A DNA stretch of 64,000 nucleotides. Source: Apus apus. Taxonomy: Eukaryota > Chordata > Aves > Apodiformes > Apodidae. Position numbers and translations under genes: made by a program. The stretch lies in contig NC_067282.1 in the NCBI RefSeq assembly GCF_020740795.1, positions 129,265,132-129,329,131 of the forward strand, given 5' to 3'. Positions 48,001 through 61,300 of the stretch are shown here, one piece after another (the stretch's first letter is position 1; each line of letters opens with the position of its first letter). The notes below the pieces were generated by a model. The model had not been told where the DNA came from, did no database searches, and was given only the letters and a program-made list of their open reading frames with translations.

Positions 48001-51000
48001 AGGCTATTGAACTCCTCTGGCACAGGTCCCAGGGAAAAAGCAAGGGAGTATGCACAGGTTTGCCCTGAGGTTGAATGGCCTTTTATATCAGCAAGAACGG
48101 TGATAGTACCTTTTCTTCTCAGATACTCCCTGTTCTACTTACTCAGTGCAGTCTCTCTGCCTTTTCTAATCTTTTCCATTTCTCTGAAACACCCAGTGAC
48201 ATCTAATTTTTGGTCTTTTCAGCTGCTGTCAGCCTGAGTAGCTGACTTTTTTAGTTAAAAGTCAGAAGCTTAGAGGGAAGCTGAGTGGGTAACACTTGGA
48301 GAAGAGGAATAGGGACAGAGGAGAACCTAGGACTGAGAGACAAAAAGCTCACATGGATTGTCATAGACACTGAGACTCATGCTGGTGATGCTTAACTGGA
48401 GAAAAAATGATACAAGAGCAGGCTAGCTCAAGAACAAAGAAGCAGACTTTGGTAAGAAGGATAAAGGAAGAAGGATTAGCAGCTTTTGGAGATCAGAAGG
48501 CTGGATAGGCACAAGGAGCTGGAACAGCAGGACAGCTGAAAATGGTCAAGAATCTCTGAGAGCCACTGGGAGGAAGAAGGGGAAGGATATGACAGCTGGA
48601 AGCTAGGGAAAAGAGGCAGTGTGGAATTCATGATGGGAGAAGGAACCTTTCACCCCTAGGCAACTGGTTTGAATCTCATCCAAGTCAATAGTGAAGAAGA
48701 AGTAATGACTGCGGGGAGATACAAAAGGAGCTTTTGGTCTCAGTCCAGTTCTTAGTGAACGGATGTCAGCATCACCGCTGGAGTTAGCACAGCTGGAAGG
48801 CTTGCTGGCAGTCAGTAGAGAAACCACAGGCTGGTTGAAAAAGGGAGGCAAGTCTAAGGCAAGAGGGAGGCCCACGAGAGGGACTTTCAGGTTGTGTTCT
48901 CAGGCCTGCCACTTTCTTGTCGTGTAACACTGTGAAAGTTTAAGTGAGAACTTGCAGCTGTTCCAGGTAACTTGGTGCTGGTTTGGCCACTTGTTAAATG
49001 AGTGCTAGACCTTTTTTAAAAGTCACACTAATCTTTATATTCTATAAGTTCCCATGGGATGGGCTGAGCTAATCTAACAGCCCACTGCTAACAAACCACC
49101 TCCAGTTCTGCTCCCCCTCCCCTCATCTGCCTTAGCCATTCAGCTTGCTCTTGCCAGCTCTAGTTGTCCTTGGATATCCTAGAAACACTGAACCAATTCA
49201 ACGTATTATGCCAGCAAAAACTTAGCCAAGCAGGAAAAAGTGAATGGTCTTCTGTCAGGTTAGTAAAACACATTCAGAACCTTGAAGTACTGTCCTCTAT
49301 TGTTCTCTTGGTGCTCCTAGTGGATCATGTTAAACTTCACATAAAATTGTACAGAATAATTGCGAAATAACACTGCAAATCATCTGGCAAATACTGCAGA
49401 CCACCTGGTTTGACTGCAAAACATTTCACAAATGCAGAGTTCACCTAGCAACAAAGTTTGCTCTCGAGGCTCCCTTATGATTTATGGGGAAACAAGTCCT
49501 CCAAATGGTGACTCAGAGTGGATAATGGCCATTGCTCTGAACCATTCAAAGGATATGCTGTCAGTTTCTCTGTTGACCTCATGGGAAGGATAAGGAGAAT
49601 GTCCTCCTTAGAATATGGTTTCACAAGATTTGGCATAATAGTTTACTAGGACCTAAAGGGGAAGTTTGCCTCTCTCACCTTCCCATCTTCTCTCCTGGCC
49701 ACACGTTTCTTCTGTGTTCTGCTTCTGGCCCTCACTTCTAAGCAAAGTCAACTCATTGTAATGGCAGAAATCTAGCCCAGCAAGAGAGTGAGTATCTTTT
49801 GATACCTTAAGGAGGTAGAGCATCTCAGCAAATGGTCTGATGATGCTGGAAACCAGTTCTAACCAGTTGGCTAGGGCTAAAATGGACGGAGGAGAGCTTT
49901 CCTTTTTGCCACCAAAGAACTGTGGCATTGCTCATATGCTCAGTTGCATATGAAAAAAATGACCTGAGTTTGCTTTGTTTTGCTTTGCTTTGTGAGAAAT
50001 TACCATTGAGTAATTTAAAATTGTTTGATCCTTACAAAAATATGAGAATCAATATAACTTTGGGAGGAAAGTGCAGAAGATCAATAGCATGTTTCTAAAA
50101 TGGAGGCTGGACAGTTGAGGGTTTGATCTTTTAGAAAAAATTCCATGGACCAAAGTCTGTGTCGCCATGAGTAGTACAAAAAGAAGAGAGTTCAGATTAT
50201 TGGGACAAGTAAAAATAGCAGTTTTCTCTTATTATTCTTTCTCTTCAAACTTCATTTACTCAATTTTATTATTTTTTTTTACTTCGCTCAACTTCATGTA
50301 AGAAATGCTGTAGACGTGCTCTGGTAATGCAGCTGGAAAACTTAAGAGCCACCATTCTGGCTGATACTCCATTTCTGTTGGGCATACAACTGCTGCTGAT
50401 GTAAAGAACATTAAAAGGAAAAATTATAATGGTCTAGCCGTTCTTTTTAATAACTGTGGGGCATTTGCCTGCATATATTTTGTTTCTTTGAGTGTAGCAG
50501 CTCTCAGTTAGTGAAAATAAATATATACAGCAAGTAAGTTAGCATAGTGTTCTGCTTCTGTTTTTATCAGTAAATGCAGCCTATAGTCCGTTATAAATAA
50601 CTGTTTATCTCAAAGGGACTGTCAAATTCCTATTTCTGTCCTTTCCACAATTATTACTAGAATGCAAGCAGATATCTTGCTTTTTCCAATGATGTGACTG
50701 TAATATGACCAACACGAGCAACGACTAAAGTTCAGAGTAATTATAAGCATATGACTGCTTTTGAGATTTTGGGTTTGACCTTGATGTCACAGCTCAGATC
50801 TGGACATGATGTGCTTTCAAAAGGATAAGTTAGGGCTTATTATTATTATTATTATTGGGTTCAGGATGTTTCTTTCCAGCATAACAGTTAATTATTTTAT
50901 ACAGACATTTTATACAGAAAATGAACTGACAAATTTTCCATTTTAGAACTACAGCAGCTACTTTTTGTCTATACACTAACTACAGAGAGGTACTAAGCTA

Positions 51001-52124
51001 CAGTCTTGTCTATGGTTATAAACTTCAGGTACAAAAAGATGAGTGGTATTAAAGTGAAGAACCTGATTTTATTGAAATGGAATGTTCTGTTTACTGCTTA
51101 GTGTTTCATGTTCAACTGGCTGAAATGGTGAAATGGCTTAAGTTGCTGGTGGAGGTGCATTAGATTAAACAGAATTATCTTTAGGATTCAGTGAAATCCC
51201 AGGATTGGGCTGTTCTAAAAATACATGGGGCAGCTATAAATTTTTAGCCACTTTTCCTAAGGAAATGAGGTCTATGCAACCACACTGAATAAGTGCATCT
51301 GTCTGAAAGTGCCTTACAAAAACTGCTGCCAAGTTTCAGCTAATATTGACAGAGGATGAGACATGTCAGAGATATCAAGTTTCTTCATGTTTTAATAAAA
51401 TAAGCATTTGGGTAGGCGAAAGTTAAATTAATAACCCCAAAGATGAAAATGCTTCACTTTGAGGTCAATTAGATTGTTTGGCACCAAGAAGTCTTTTCAG
51501 GAGAGAGATGTCACAGAAGTTCCAAATGAAGATCTTTGATGTGAGAGTACTTCACTTTAGGAGCACAATAACCTAACCACAGGGCACAAAGCCACAGGCT
51601 ACGTAAGTTTTATTTTCTTTTTCTTTTTTTTTTAATTATTGATGACTTTTTCCATAATTTATATAAAAAATCCAATCCATCTTATTTTAGAAGCTCAGTT
51701 TTGTACCAGACTGTGCAATGAAAATGGCTTAATGTCCCCACAGGCTAATGTTGTTTCTATAGTGAAATCATTTGTTTCTCTAGTGAAAACAAATACTGTA
51801 GTGTGGTGTTGATATGGTGCTATTGATGGAATTTGGTTACACTTTTGTGGAAACATACAGTGTTCTTATAGAAACCAGCAAAATAAAAAGTTACTCCTTG
51901 ATGTTAACATTAGAATTGTTCATTAACTTGTGGACTCCACATGGTATCAAGTTCAAGAAGTGTTTAAGATGTCTCTGTGATAATCAAGCTGGCATTACCC
52001 TACTACTGGATGTACTTGTACAGAATCTTTCTTTCCCTTTTTTGATACTGAGCCTAAGAAACATTATTTAATGTCAGCACCACAAAGAGGTTGGCATTAC
52101 TTTGGAAATGGTTGTAGCAAGTTC
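45053..52124 (+). other. Presumed intron of the KCNQ1-like gene
   Basis: No KCNQ-type exon (S1 end, S2-S3, pore) was recognised. The 165-codon minus frame at 47558-48055 and others are unrecognised. Simple repeats occur at 49970-49993 (GCTTT-type) and 50837-50856. Confidence 0.5.
50837..50856. repeat. (TTA)n microsatellite
   Basis: Twenty bases of TTA repeat in the interval downstream of the KCNQ1-like exon. Confidence 0.85.
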
Positions 52125-52344
52125 CTGACCTGTTGCAGAATGGCTTGAGCAGCAGGGCCATGGGCCCCTGCTATCTCCTCGAGAGGCCTTGAGAGTGTGG
52201 CACAAACAGCAGCTGTACAAGCAATCTCTTTTTTTTAGCCTAACACAAGTATAAACAATCTCTGTTAGCTTAAACTAACTCAAGGACAAGGTAGAGAAGT
52301 AGAATGATAGAAAACAAGGAAGAACCCTGGAACTCAGATGTGTG

Positions 52345-52460
52345 TTATTATCCAGTAAAATCACTGCAAGTAGTTGCCGTCCAGTGAAATCACTACAAGT
52401 AGTTACTATCCAATGAATTCACTATGCGTGGTTACTATCCAATGAATTCACTACATGTAG
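52345..52460 (+). repeat. Four tandem 29-bp repeats in the LTR U3 region
   Basis: Units at 52345-52373, 52374-52402, 52403-52431 and 52432-52460, each with a TATCCAATGAATTCACTA-like core. The last two carry perfect CCAAT boxes; the first two have CCAGT. They lie just upstream of the LTR TATA box and so resemble a retroviral enhancer array. Confidence 0.9.
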
Positions 52461-52473
52461 GTTTGGAAAAGGG

Positions 52474-52502
52474 TATAAAAGTAACGCTGTGTATTCAATA
52501 AA
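52474..52502 (+). promoter_or_regulatory. LTR TATA box and polyadenylation signal
   Basis: TATAAAA (52474-52480) and AATAAA (52497-52502) lie 17 bp apart inside the solo LTR. The tight spacing implies a short R region, as in alpharetrovirus-like LTRs. Confidence 0.75.
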
Positions 52503-52568
52503 TCGAAGCTTGCTTTATCAATCACATTGATTCTGGACTGCTTGCTTCCCTCGCCACCGGCACTGACC

Positions 52569-54748
52569 CTGTGGAGATGTGTCACAGATTACATGCTGGG
52601 ACCTACTGATTTTTTTGTCTCACAGTCAAGGTTGATGGTAACTGTATTAGAATCATGAACACTGATCGTGTGATGATCAGTCATAATGATGAACTGTTTC
52701 TGTCAATGTGTAAAGAATTGATTAGGTCTCTTCTAGGAAGTCTTTGTGATAGAGAATCAAAGTGAAAGCTTGATTCCTGTGCCCAAGGAAGGAGAGGACA
52801 TCCGACATTCTGGTAATGAGACAAACATAGCACAGGTGATGGTGGAAAATACATGGACTAAATTGAATTGGGGAGCTTAAATCCTAGGAATGGCAGGGCA
52901 TTTGAAAAAATACGGTTTCTGTAAGATCAGTGTTCCTGGCAAGTGTAATGAATGCATGAATGTCATCTGTCAGTTCTGGGCTAGTGCCAGCTAGACTCAA
53001 AGAAATTGCAAAATCCAAATCTTCGTGGTCTTTGAAGAGCAGCAAATACATTAGGTTGTTAAATGCTTTGAAAATGTGAAGCGCTCATTACTAATAGAAG
53101 CTGTGGATGCTTTCAGAATAACATTGTTTTGGCAGTGGATTCAGAAAGCTGGTTTGAAGTGAGTAATCTTTTTGTATTACAGCTCATGCTGTGATGTGAA
53201 CAGCACTGGTGTTAGCTATTGACTGAAACAGGTTTGTGTTGTTATACACATGCAGGTGAAATGTCTCAAGAAAAATACAGAATAGCAGTGTGTCTGTAAA
53301 TTGCTTTTTACATTTTCTAGGTGTTTTAGAAATATTAGCTAGTTACTTCTGATTGGAGCCAGCTGGAGAACTTCATTTTATGTGCAATTGGGCTATCAGG
53401 CATTTCTGGATGCAACTCAGAATGAGCTGAAGAAAAAACTGAGAACAGATATATTCAGTATACTCATGTTATAGGTGGAATTTTCCTTTGGTTGAAGGCT
53501 TCAAATTCCTGAAAATGCTTTATTCTGAGGCAAAACAGGAAGTCAGATATGCCCAGACTGTCTGCCAGGCGGGCTGCTGGTTAGTAAGTGTCCAAAGCTA
53601 GGCAAGCTTTCATTAAAACCTGTCTAGTCTCCTCCATTTCTGCTGAAACCAACACATTCCCAGACTAGTTTCTAATTTTAATGTAATAGTATTTTCAACA
53701 GAAAAACTGTTCCTTTATGAAAATTTCCAACCAACTCCTACTTTGTGTATGATCACATACATGTAAGAGCAAGAACTTTTGACAAAAAATCAAGCTCCAG
53801 GGGTCTGGAAATACGTTGATGAGAGAACTGAGGGATGTCAAAATTTGCCTACAAAGGCATATGTGCAGCCTTCTCTTTATGACTTAGTCAGAAACTCCCT
53901 TGGATAATGAAAAATATGTAAGCACCAGGAATGAGATTTTATTCAGACTAGCAGGAATGCTTTATAGAATACATGTTTATTCAACATTAGATAGTAAAAT
54001 CCAATTTATAAGAAAGTTAAGTGCTTCATGCACTCAGGAATGAGAATATCTTGCGATTCCATGGCATGAAAAATGGAAATGCTCTCCTTAATTTTTCTGC
54101 CACAAAATAACCACTTAAAATAAAAAGCAGCCCACACCTCTGGAGCCCCTCAAATAACTTTCTGTTGGCTAAACACATTTATTCTCCCTAACAACAGGCT
54201 GTCTTGAAGCTATCAGTCTCCACTGGACAACTCTGTAGTCTATCATATAGAAAAAAGCTGAAGCTCCAATGATGCAATTGCATATAGATTTACTTCACTT
54301 TTACCCTCAATCCAATCTCTTTTTCTTGTAATGTCACTCCAGCTGAAGACACTGGATTTCTTATAGCCTAGTCTGTTAACAGTAGAGGTTTCTGACTTCA
54401 CATCTTGCTGGAGCAAGCAGTAGATAAGATAAAAAAACTATTTAAGACATTTAAAAAGATGTGTTTTGGATATAATTTGAACTGAAGACACTTAGAAGCC
54501 ATTTGTGATTATCGAGATGAAGGGCTTTCGTATAGCAAAGTAAGTCATGGCACCTCAGTTCGAGGAAGGGGCAGCAGGGGAAGGACACACCTCATTGTGT
54601 TGAAAACATCAGTGACTCATGATCCAAATACTACAGAGCATAGGTTTCAATAGCTTTTCTATAGTAACTTTTTGTTTATTTTCTTTCACTATAGAGCTCA
54701 CATTTTTCTAAAAATGTTTTTGTCTTTCAAAACACAATTTAGAGCTGT
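52569..54748 (+). other. Presumed intron of the KCNQ1-like gene
   Basis: AT-rich, between the solo LTR and a CR1; nothing recognised. Confidence 0.5.
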
Positions 54749-55312
54749 AGAATCATAGAATGGTTTGGGTTAGGAGGGACCTTAAAGATCATCTAGTTCC
54801 AACCCCCCTGCATGGGCAAGGACACCTCCCACTAGACCAGGTTGCTCAGAACCCCATCCAGCCTGGCCTTGAACACTTCCATGTGGCATGCCCCAAGGAT
54901 GGGGCATCCACAACTTCCCTGGGCAACCTGTGCCAGTGTCTCACCATCCTCACAGTGAAGAATTTCTTCCTCATGTCTAATCTGAAACTCCCCTCTTTCA
55001 GCTTAAAGCCAGTACCCCTCATCCTATCACTAAAAGCCCTTGTACAAACCCTTGTAAAAAAGTCCCTCCCCAGCTTTCCTATTGACCTTTCAGGTACTGG
55101 AAGGTGGCTGGCTATAAGGTCTCCCTGGAGCCTCCTCTTCTGCAGGCTGTTCAACCCCACCTCTCTCAGCCTGTCTTCATAGCAGAGGTGCTCCAGCCCT
55201 CTGATCACCTTCACGGCCCTCCTCTGAGCTCACTCCAGGAGCTCCATGTTCTTCTTATGTTGGGGACTCCAGAGCTGGACACTGTACTCTGGGTGGGGTC
55301 TCATAAGAGCAG
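54749..55312 (-). mobile_element. CR1 LINE, 3' region, well preserved
   Basis: It opens AGAATCATAGAATGGTTTGG, then CCTTGAACACTTCCATG, GGCAACCTGTGCCAGTG and CCTCCTCTTCTGCAGGCTG, and ends near TGGGTGGGGTCTCATAAG. A 122-residue minus frame (54846-55214) carries the RT C-terminal text. Confidence 0.94.
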
Positions 55313-58300
55313 AAACTTAGCGTAGTCAATTAAATTTGGCCAAAAGGCCAGAAAGCTACAATTTTGTGTTTTGTTGCCAAGGAGTATATCTCTTGTTATC
55401 CAGTTTATAAGTTTGTGCACTCCTCACCCATCCCTTTTTTGTTGGTCAAGAGATAACATTCCCACAAGCATCTCATATGTCAACACTTCAGATACACTTA
55501 TCTGCAGTAGATAAACACAAAAAACACATGCATGGATAGTCTTTGCTAGAAATGGCATTATTTGATGTAAAACTTAAAAGGAATTTTTAATACTTCTCCT
55601 TTAAGAGCTTTCATTAGGCTTTTATTCCATGGAAAACTAGATTGTTATAGCATGACCTTAAAAGAGTTCACCCTTGAAAAAGTACTTGACATAATTTTGC
55701 TTTCAGTTTTGTAGTTAACCTATTATTTCCAGGTTTTTTTGTAGGCATTAGTAGAACATGCTCATAGCTGATTAATCTATTAAACAGAATGTGTCCCTGG
55801 CAACAATAACTACAGAAACATGTTTACAGTTACATTATCTACTCTCCAAAATGAAGCAATATTTAGGAAGGTCAGGACACAGAGGCACTTATTTGTGACA
55901 TTTAACAACAGCTGATTGAGTGTCCAAATTGCCAGTAGAGCCTATTTAAATTTGTTAATATATGAAAGAGTTTTAAGATTAAACAGATTACATTTTAAAC
56001 ATTTAATAATGTTTAAAAACATTTATTAAAAAGAAGTTGTATTTTATTGTATGCATGAGGCTTAAGGAATTTAAAAGAAATCAAGAAATACTAACATTTA
56101 GTGTACATTAGCAAGATCTCTCTGAGGAAAGCATGGCACCTCCATCTTCTGTTGGTGTGATCTGCATTAGGTGAGAATTTGAACTCAAATGAGAAACTCT
56201 CAGATAATCCTATTTCCTCTGATAAGCACCACTTTTTAAATTTTCTTTTTAAAGAGAGACTGAGGAAAAGTCTGCGAAAATGTGACTGGGGGAAGGTTTC
56301 TGTCTTCAGAAAAGTAAAAAACTGAAGGAAAAGTAAGCCAGGTGTTTTGAGAGGAAATGTGTTTCTATTTTTAGCATCTATATGGTAGAAAAGGAAAACA
56401 GTATTTGCTGAAGTGCTAGCTCAAGCTATGGTTTGACATCCTGGGGAATCACAGAAAGACTCAGACAGGACTACATACCAGAAATCAGCACCTCAGTTCT
56501 TTGGGATACAAAAAGAGTAGACCAACTCTACTACTTGGTAACTATTAATAATCTCCTCCTTATCAGTTCCTTCAATTTAGGAACTGAGCAGCCACCAAGT
56601 AAGACTGTTCTCTGTTGCTGTAAATATTTACTTCCTTGCAAGTAGTTAATCGCAACCTGTTAGCACCCTCTTAAAGCACAGAGAACTGCCCATTGCAGGA
56701 GAGAGTATGGATAGCAGGGAACAAGAGAAAGCCAAACTGGCAGCTGGCAGGGAAAGGGAAATTGCCACTTAAAAAACTTTAATTTTGTTGGTTTAGGGTG
56801 AAAGTAGTTAAACTCACACCCATCCACTTATCCTTCCTATAAGTATCCCAGAAATCTAATCAGAAATATTTAGGGAGACCCAGGACCTGGAGTCACTTAC
56901 TGACAAGTTAACTCTAGTGGACTTTGCCAATGCATTGCTTGTCTCTAGAAACAAAACATGAAGTGAGACTTAAAGACAAACTAGTGGTATTAAGCAGTGA
57001 GTCTTGTCAAAGGTTTGTATGTGGTACCACACATTCAACTGTTGTCCTCTTCTTTATAGGGAATTTGGTGCTCACCCAAGCTTTGTTTGTTTTGGGGTTT
57101 TTTCCCCAGTATGTTTAAAAAGGTCATTGGTTAGAACTACATTTAGCATCTCTGAGGCCCTTAGGAGCAAACCACAAGGAGTTTTCCTGATTGCCTAAGG
57201 GGCAACAGAGCTGTAGCTTGTTGGATTCTGCAAATCAGTTGGCAACTAATTAAGAAATTTATCTTTAAATTTAGAGTTCTCAAAACTAACTGCATTCTGG
57301 TGCATTGCTCTATGTCAGAGGTAGAAAAATAAATCTTTTTTTTTTTTTAAATAAAAAATTAAGGCAGTATGGCACTGACTGCTGGTTTAAAGATACCAGA
57401 AGGAGAAGGAAATGCTCTTCTACTGTATTAGAGGAAAAGGTGCTAAAGAATTCTTGGTTTTATTGGAATGGATTTACTTGTTGGGCAGGGAGTACTTGAC
57501 CTTTGTTTCCGCTTCTTGTCTCCAGCACTTTTCTCATAACACAGATACCACTTGCTTACCCAGCTCAGCCCCGTGGCTTCCTTCCAACAGCCTGTGGTGG
57601 GCACTGAGAGTATAAACAGCTCCACTGCTGTGGCAGGCGTGTCACCAGCAACAGCTAAAACCTGTCTCTAGGCCTAGTCTGTAAACCATGGGTCATGAAA
57701 ACTACCTCTAGGATCTCGGCTCTGTCCTTTTCCTGCCTCTCCTTCCAGGACACATGTATCCACTGAGAGGGGAGAGGAGTGCCAGCTTCTTCACGCTGAG
57801 GTTGTGTCTGAACCATGAACAGCCACCTGTGTTAAGTGAAAGGGAAGTCATATATTGTAGGATCACTACCTGGAACAGTACAATTTTGGTTTTTGTGTAT
57901 GTTTTTGTACCTACCTTAAAATGCTCCAGTTACTTGTGCCATCTTCAGCCTATCTGACTCTGGCTGTTAATACCAGAAACTATTCCTTACCTGTTTCGAG
58001 TTCAATGCCTAAACACTTCAAGTACAGACTGGGAAAATCTTCTTTCCTATTGGTTGTGAGGGGCAGTGATTAGGTACTTGCTATTCCCACTTACTTCAGC
58101 AGGCTTTTCTGTCCTCATGGAGTTTACAGGCTGCTGCAGCCCATAGACTGTATGGCAAGATTATTAAAGCATCTCAGGTCTAGGCTCTCTGAGATTACTT
58201 AGAAGAAGGAAAAACAGCTGTGTTTTTGAAACATAAAGTTTCCCAATCTGTAGTGGGGGAGGTTTACAGCATTTTGGGGAGTTGTGGTCAAAAAAGGAGC

Positions 58301-61300
58301 CCTTAGTATTGGGAAGGCCTTTGTTTGAGGTACCTCTTGCACGCAGAGGAATTTGTCTTCTGAGCCACAAAACTACTGTATGGTCTCGGACTGTCAAAGA
58401 GGTTGGAGGAAGCCAGTAGAAAATTATTATGTTAAGTACATTGCCTGAGCAGTAGAACTGAGAGTCTCAGTTTGTTCATTACTTTCAGCTGATAGTACTG
58501 GAAAGACAGAGCTTTTTGTTGAGATTATACACGCTAGAAAAAAAAAAAGTTTCTGTATTCTGGATCTTGTGTGTCATAACTAATGCTGTATATGCTTATT
58601 GAACAATTTTTTTCACGTTATTCATGCAAATAATGAAATAAAGTTAATCTTGTCCAGGATTTCCCAGTGATCCTTGAAAAGTAATGGGCAGTAAAATACA
58701 TTTTTTTGTCAATGCAGAGTGGTTTGTTCCACATACAAAGGACTGTGGAACACAGCTGCAAAAATGGCACTGTTGCTGAAGCTAATATTTCCATACAGTT
58801 ATGGATTGTTTCTATATGGTTGTGTGGGATAGCACATGGAATATAGAGTGCAATAAATGTTCTGGTCAGGTGGTGGTAGGGAAGGTACAAAGCAGCACGC
58901 AGTTGCAGACAGGGAACAGCAGGAGACGTGGATGGAGATGCTGGCTGTAAAGTGAAACTTGAGAGCAGAAATGCTCCTTTGTTTAATATCTGCTAAGATT
59001 GCATAGCTGCAGGTTTCCTCAGCTGCTCCCTGCAGGTGTGTTGCTCCAGGACAAGGCAGCATACGTGTACTCACTTTAAATTAGCTAGATCAGGTACTGC
59101 TACCACAGCAGACTAGAAAGCACACACAGCGTTTTAGGCAGCTAACCTGTGCTGAAATACTCTGCCACTGGCAGTTCCCCGGCTAGCCAGTTCAAAGCTA
59201 ACTTGGGTGTACCTATTTCAGCTCCAGTAGCAGTTGTGTAGACACGCCCTGAGGTCAATATGGGAAGTAATCACAGACGTTGCCAGAGCACTGAGTGTAC
59301 CAAAAGGCTCACCAGAGCAGATGGTGTGCTGATGCTCCTAGAGCCTTGAGAGCAACCCTCTTCCTATCAAAGTGTGTCCCCACACCTTGCAAAGGTCTGG
59401 TTTTGGAGGAGGACTTCTAAAAACCCCTTGGTTGAGATTCATACATAGTGTCCACTCATTCTGATTGATTTATAACAAATTTGTCTGTCTCAAACTCCAT
59501 TAAACATTCTCCTTTGGAGTGAATAATCACATGTTAGTGGTCATTCAGCATGGGCAAAACTGGCTCAGATCATGGGATTTGTGCTTTCTCTCACTAATAC
59601 ATCAGGAAGCAAAATTCTCTTTAGCGGTCTGGGTGATCTGCTGGTTGATTATGTCCCCTAATTCAGCTCCAGAGGTAGATGTGCTGTAGGCACTCCATCA
59701 GGTTTTGCATGTGAAGGGAAACACATTCCTGCTGTGGGTTACAACCTAATTTAGAAATGCCTTAATCCAGTGGTAGCTAAACAAGCCGTGTTTTTATAAA
59801 GGCTTCCATAAGATTGCTAAGTTATTTTGTTAACCTTTTTATTTGTAGGGCTTTTCTCTCCTGTGTGTACATGGTAGTTTCTTCTTTGTTTGTCTCTTCT
59901 TTTTTTCTTTCTTTTCTTTTTTTCTCTTTTTAATAGTGTGCATTTACTCTTAAGATTTTTTTTCTAAATACTAAATCTTTAGGTACCAGGACAGTTGGTA
60001 TAGTCAGAATTAAACCAGCTGTTCTGAAAGGAAAACACTAGACTAACTTACGTTATGGTAAAATCATGGTTGTGAAAAGTGATTTCTTTGTGTGCGGCTC
60101 TTTTTTTGTGTTTTTTTTTTTGTTGTTGTTGTTACTGCTGTTCTTGGTGTTGGTACTTGTTGGGAACCCTGTCATTAATCTGCAGTTATTTTTGCCTTTA
60201 TCCTCACTGCAGCTTCATCTGCTCCCTCCTCATGTGAACTACCCTTGTGTTATAGTTCAGTTGCTTCTGCCACTGCTTATCCTGCCTTGCTCTGAATGTC
60301 AGTCTCAAGTGTGTCTTCAGTTCTATTTTCAACTTACATATGCTTTGTAGGTATCATTCTGTTTTGTTGTGCAGTTGACAGAAGTGATGAGCACAACATC
60401 AAAAAGACAAGCAGGTCAGCATGAGTGATGGAAGGGAGTGTTTTCTGAGCCTGTCTTGGGTGTGAAGAAGAGTTGAATGGAAGATGCCGGCTGCTAGTGT
60501 CTTTAGTGTTGAGCATTAAGTAAAACAAATAATAGGGAAAAAAAAAAACACAACTATCTAAACTTACTGTGAACTTATCTCACTAAAAACTAAGATGCCT
60601 TCCCTTAGGCTGGAAGGACCGTCTACTCAAAAACGCCCCTTACCCTCTGAGCATGTGTAATAAGAAGTAGAAGTGCTGCCACTTTTAAGGGGAAGCGAGG
60701 AACTAGTGAACTAATCATGTAGATGAATGATACTGCTATACGTAGAGATAAGGTCATTTTGCATTTTTTGGAGTATAAAAGAAACCCTGTGCTATGGGGA
60801 AGGGGTGCTAGCTTTGTGGATTTACCACCTAGCACTCTTTTCTGCACAGAACTGGAATAAAGAAATACCTTGACTTTGTGTGTGCGGATCAGATTATTGC
60901 ACACTAGGTAAATGGACCCCGTTTTGGGACAACAAACAGGGTCACTAGATGTGGGCACTTAAGTGCACGGAGTTGTTAATAGTGTGATGTACAAAGAGAA
61001 GAACTTCCTGCTTGACATTACCAGGTGGGTTTTATATTACAGTTTGGATTTGGGAAGGGAGACTGTTGAAACTGGAATATACCTAGGAGCTCTGAAGCTA
61101 ACTCTTCCCCTCTTGCAAAAATCAAGTCTTGATCTTTTATGGCCAAAAGTGATCAGCAGTGATTCTACATTTCAAATAAATACATTTTACACGAGAACAT
61201 GATGAATCTCTGCAGAATGTCCAGCCTATCGTGTACTAGCAAAATTATGCCTTTGTTATTCATTGGGAAGGAGCGACACTCACTGGCCAAAATATATAGT

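Larger units (their letters stand above)
52131..52562 (+). mobile_element. Solo LTR, 432 bp, 6-bp target duplication (class II / ERVK-like)
   Basis: It starts TGTTGCAGAATGG and ends CACCGGCA, flanked by CTGACC at 52125-52130 and 52563-52568. A 6-bp duplication is typical of ERVK/alpharetrovirus-like integrations. It contains a U3 tandem-repeat block, TATAAAA at 52474-52480 and AATAAA at 52497-52502, in the order expected for U3-R-U5. No internal gag/pol/env sequence is present. The intact ends and promoter boxes suggest a fairly recent insertion. Confidence 0.9.

Noticed and set aside
47558-48055. 165-codon minus-strand frame
   Set aside because: No family resemblance; specifically compared with REP15 and not similar. 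Probably chance.
48242-48265. 9-bp hairpin CTGACTTTT/AAAAGTCAG
   Set aside because: Short arms of this size are expected by chance in 64 kb; no oligo-T, gene end or conservation clue.
54846-55214. 122-codon minus-strand frame resembling a protein (LEHLCYEDRLREVGL...)
   Set aside because: It is the CR1 RT C-terminal segment, not a host gene.
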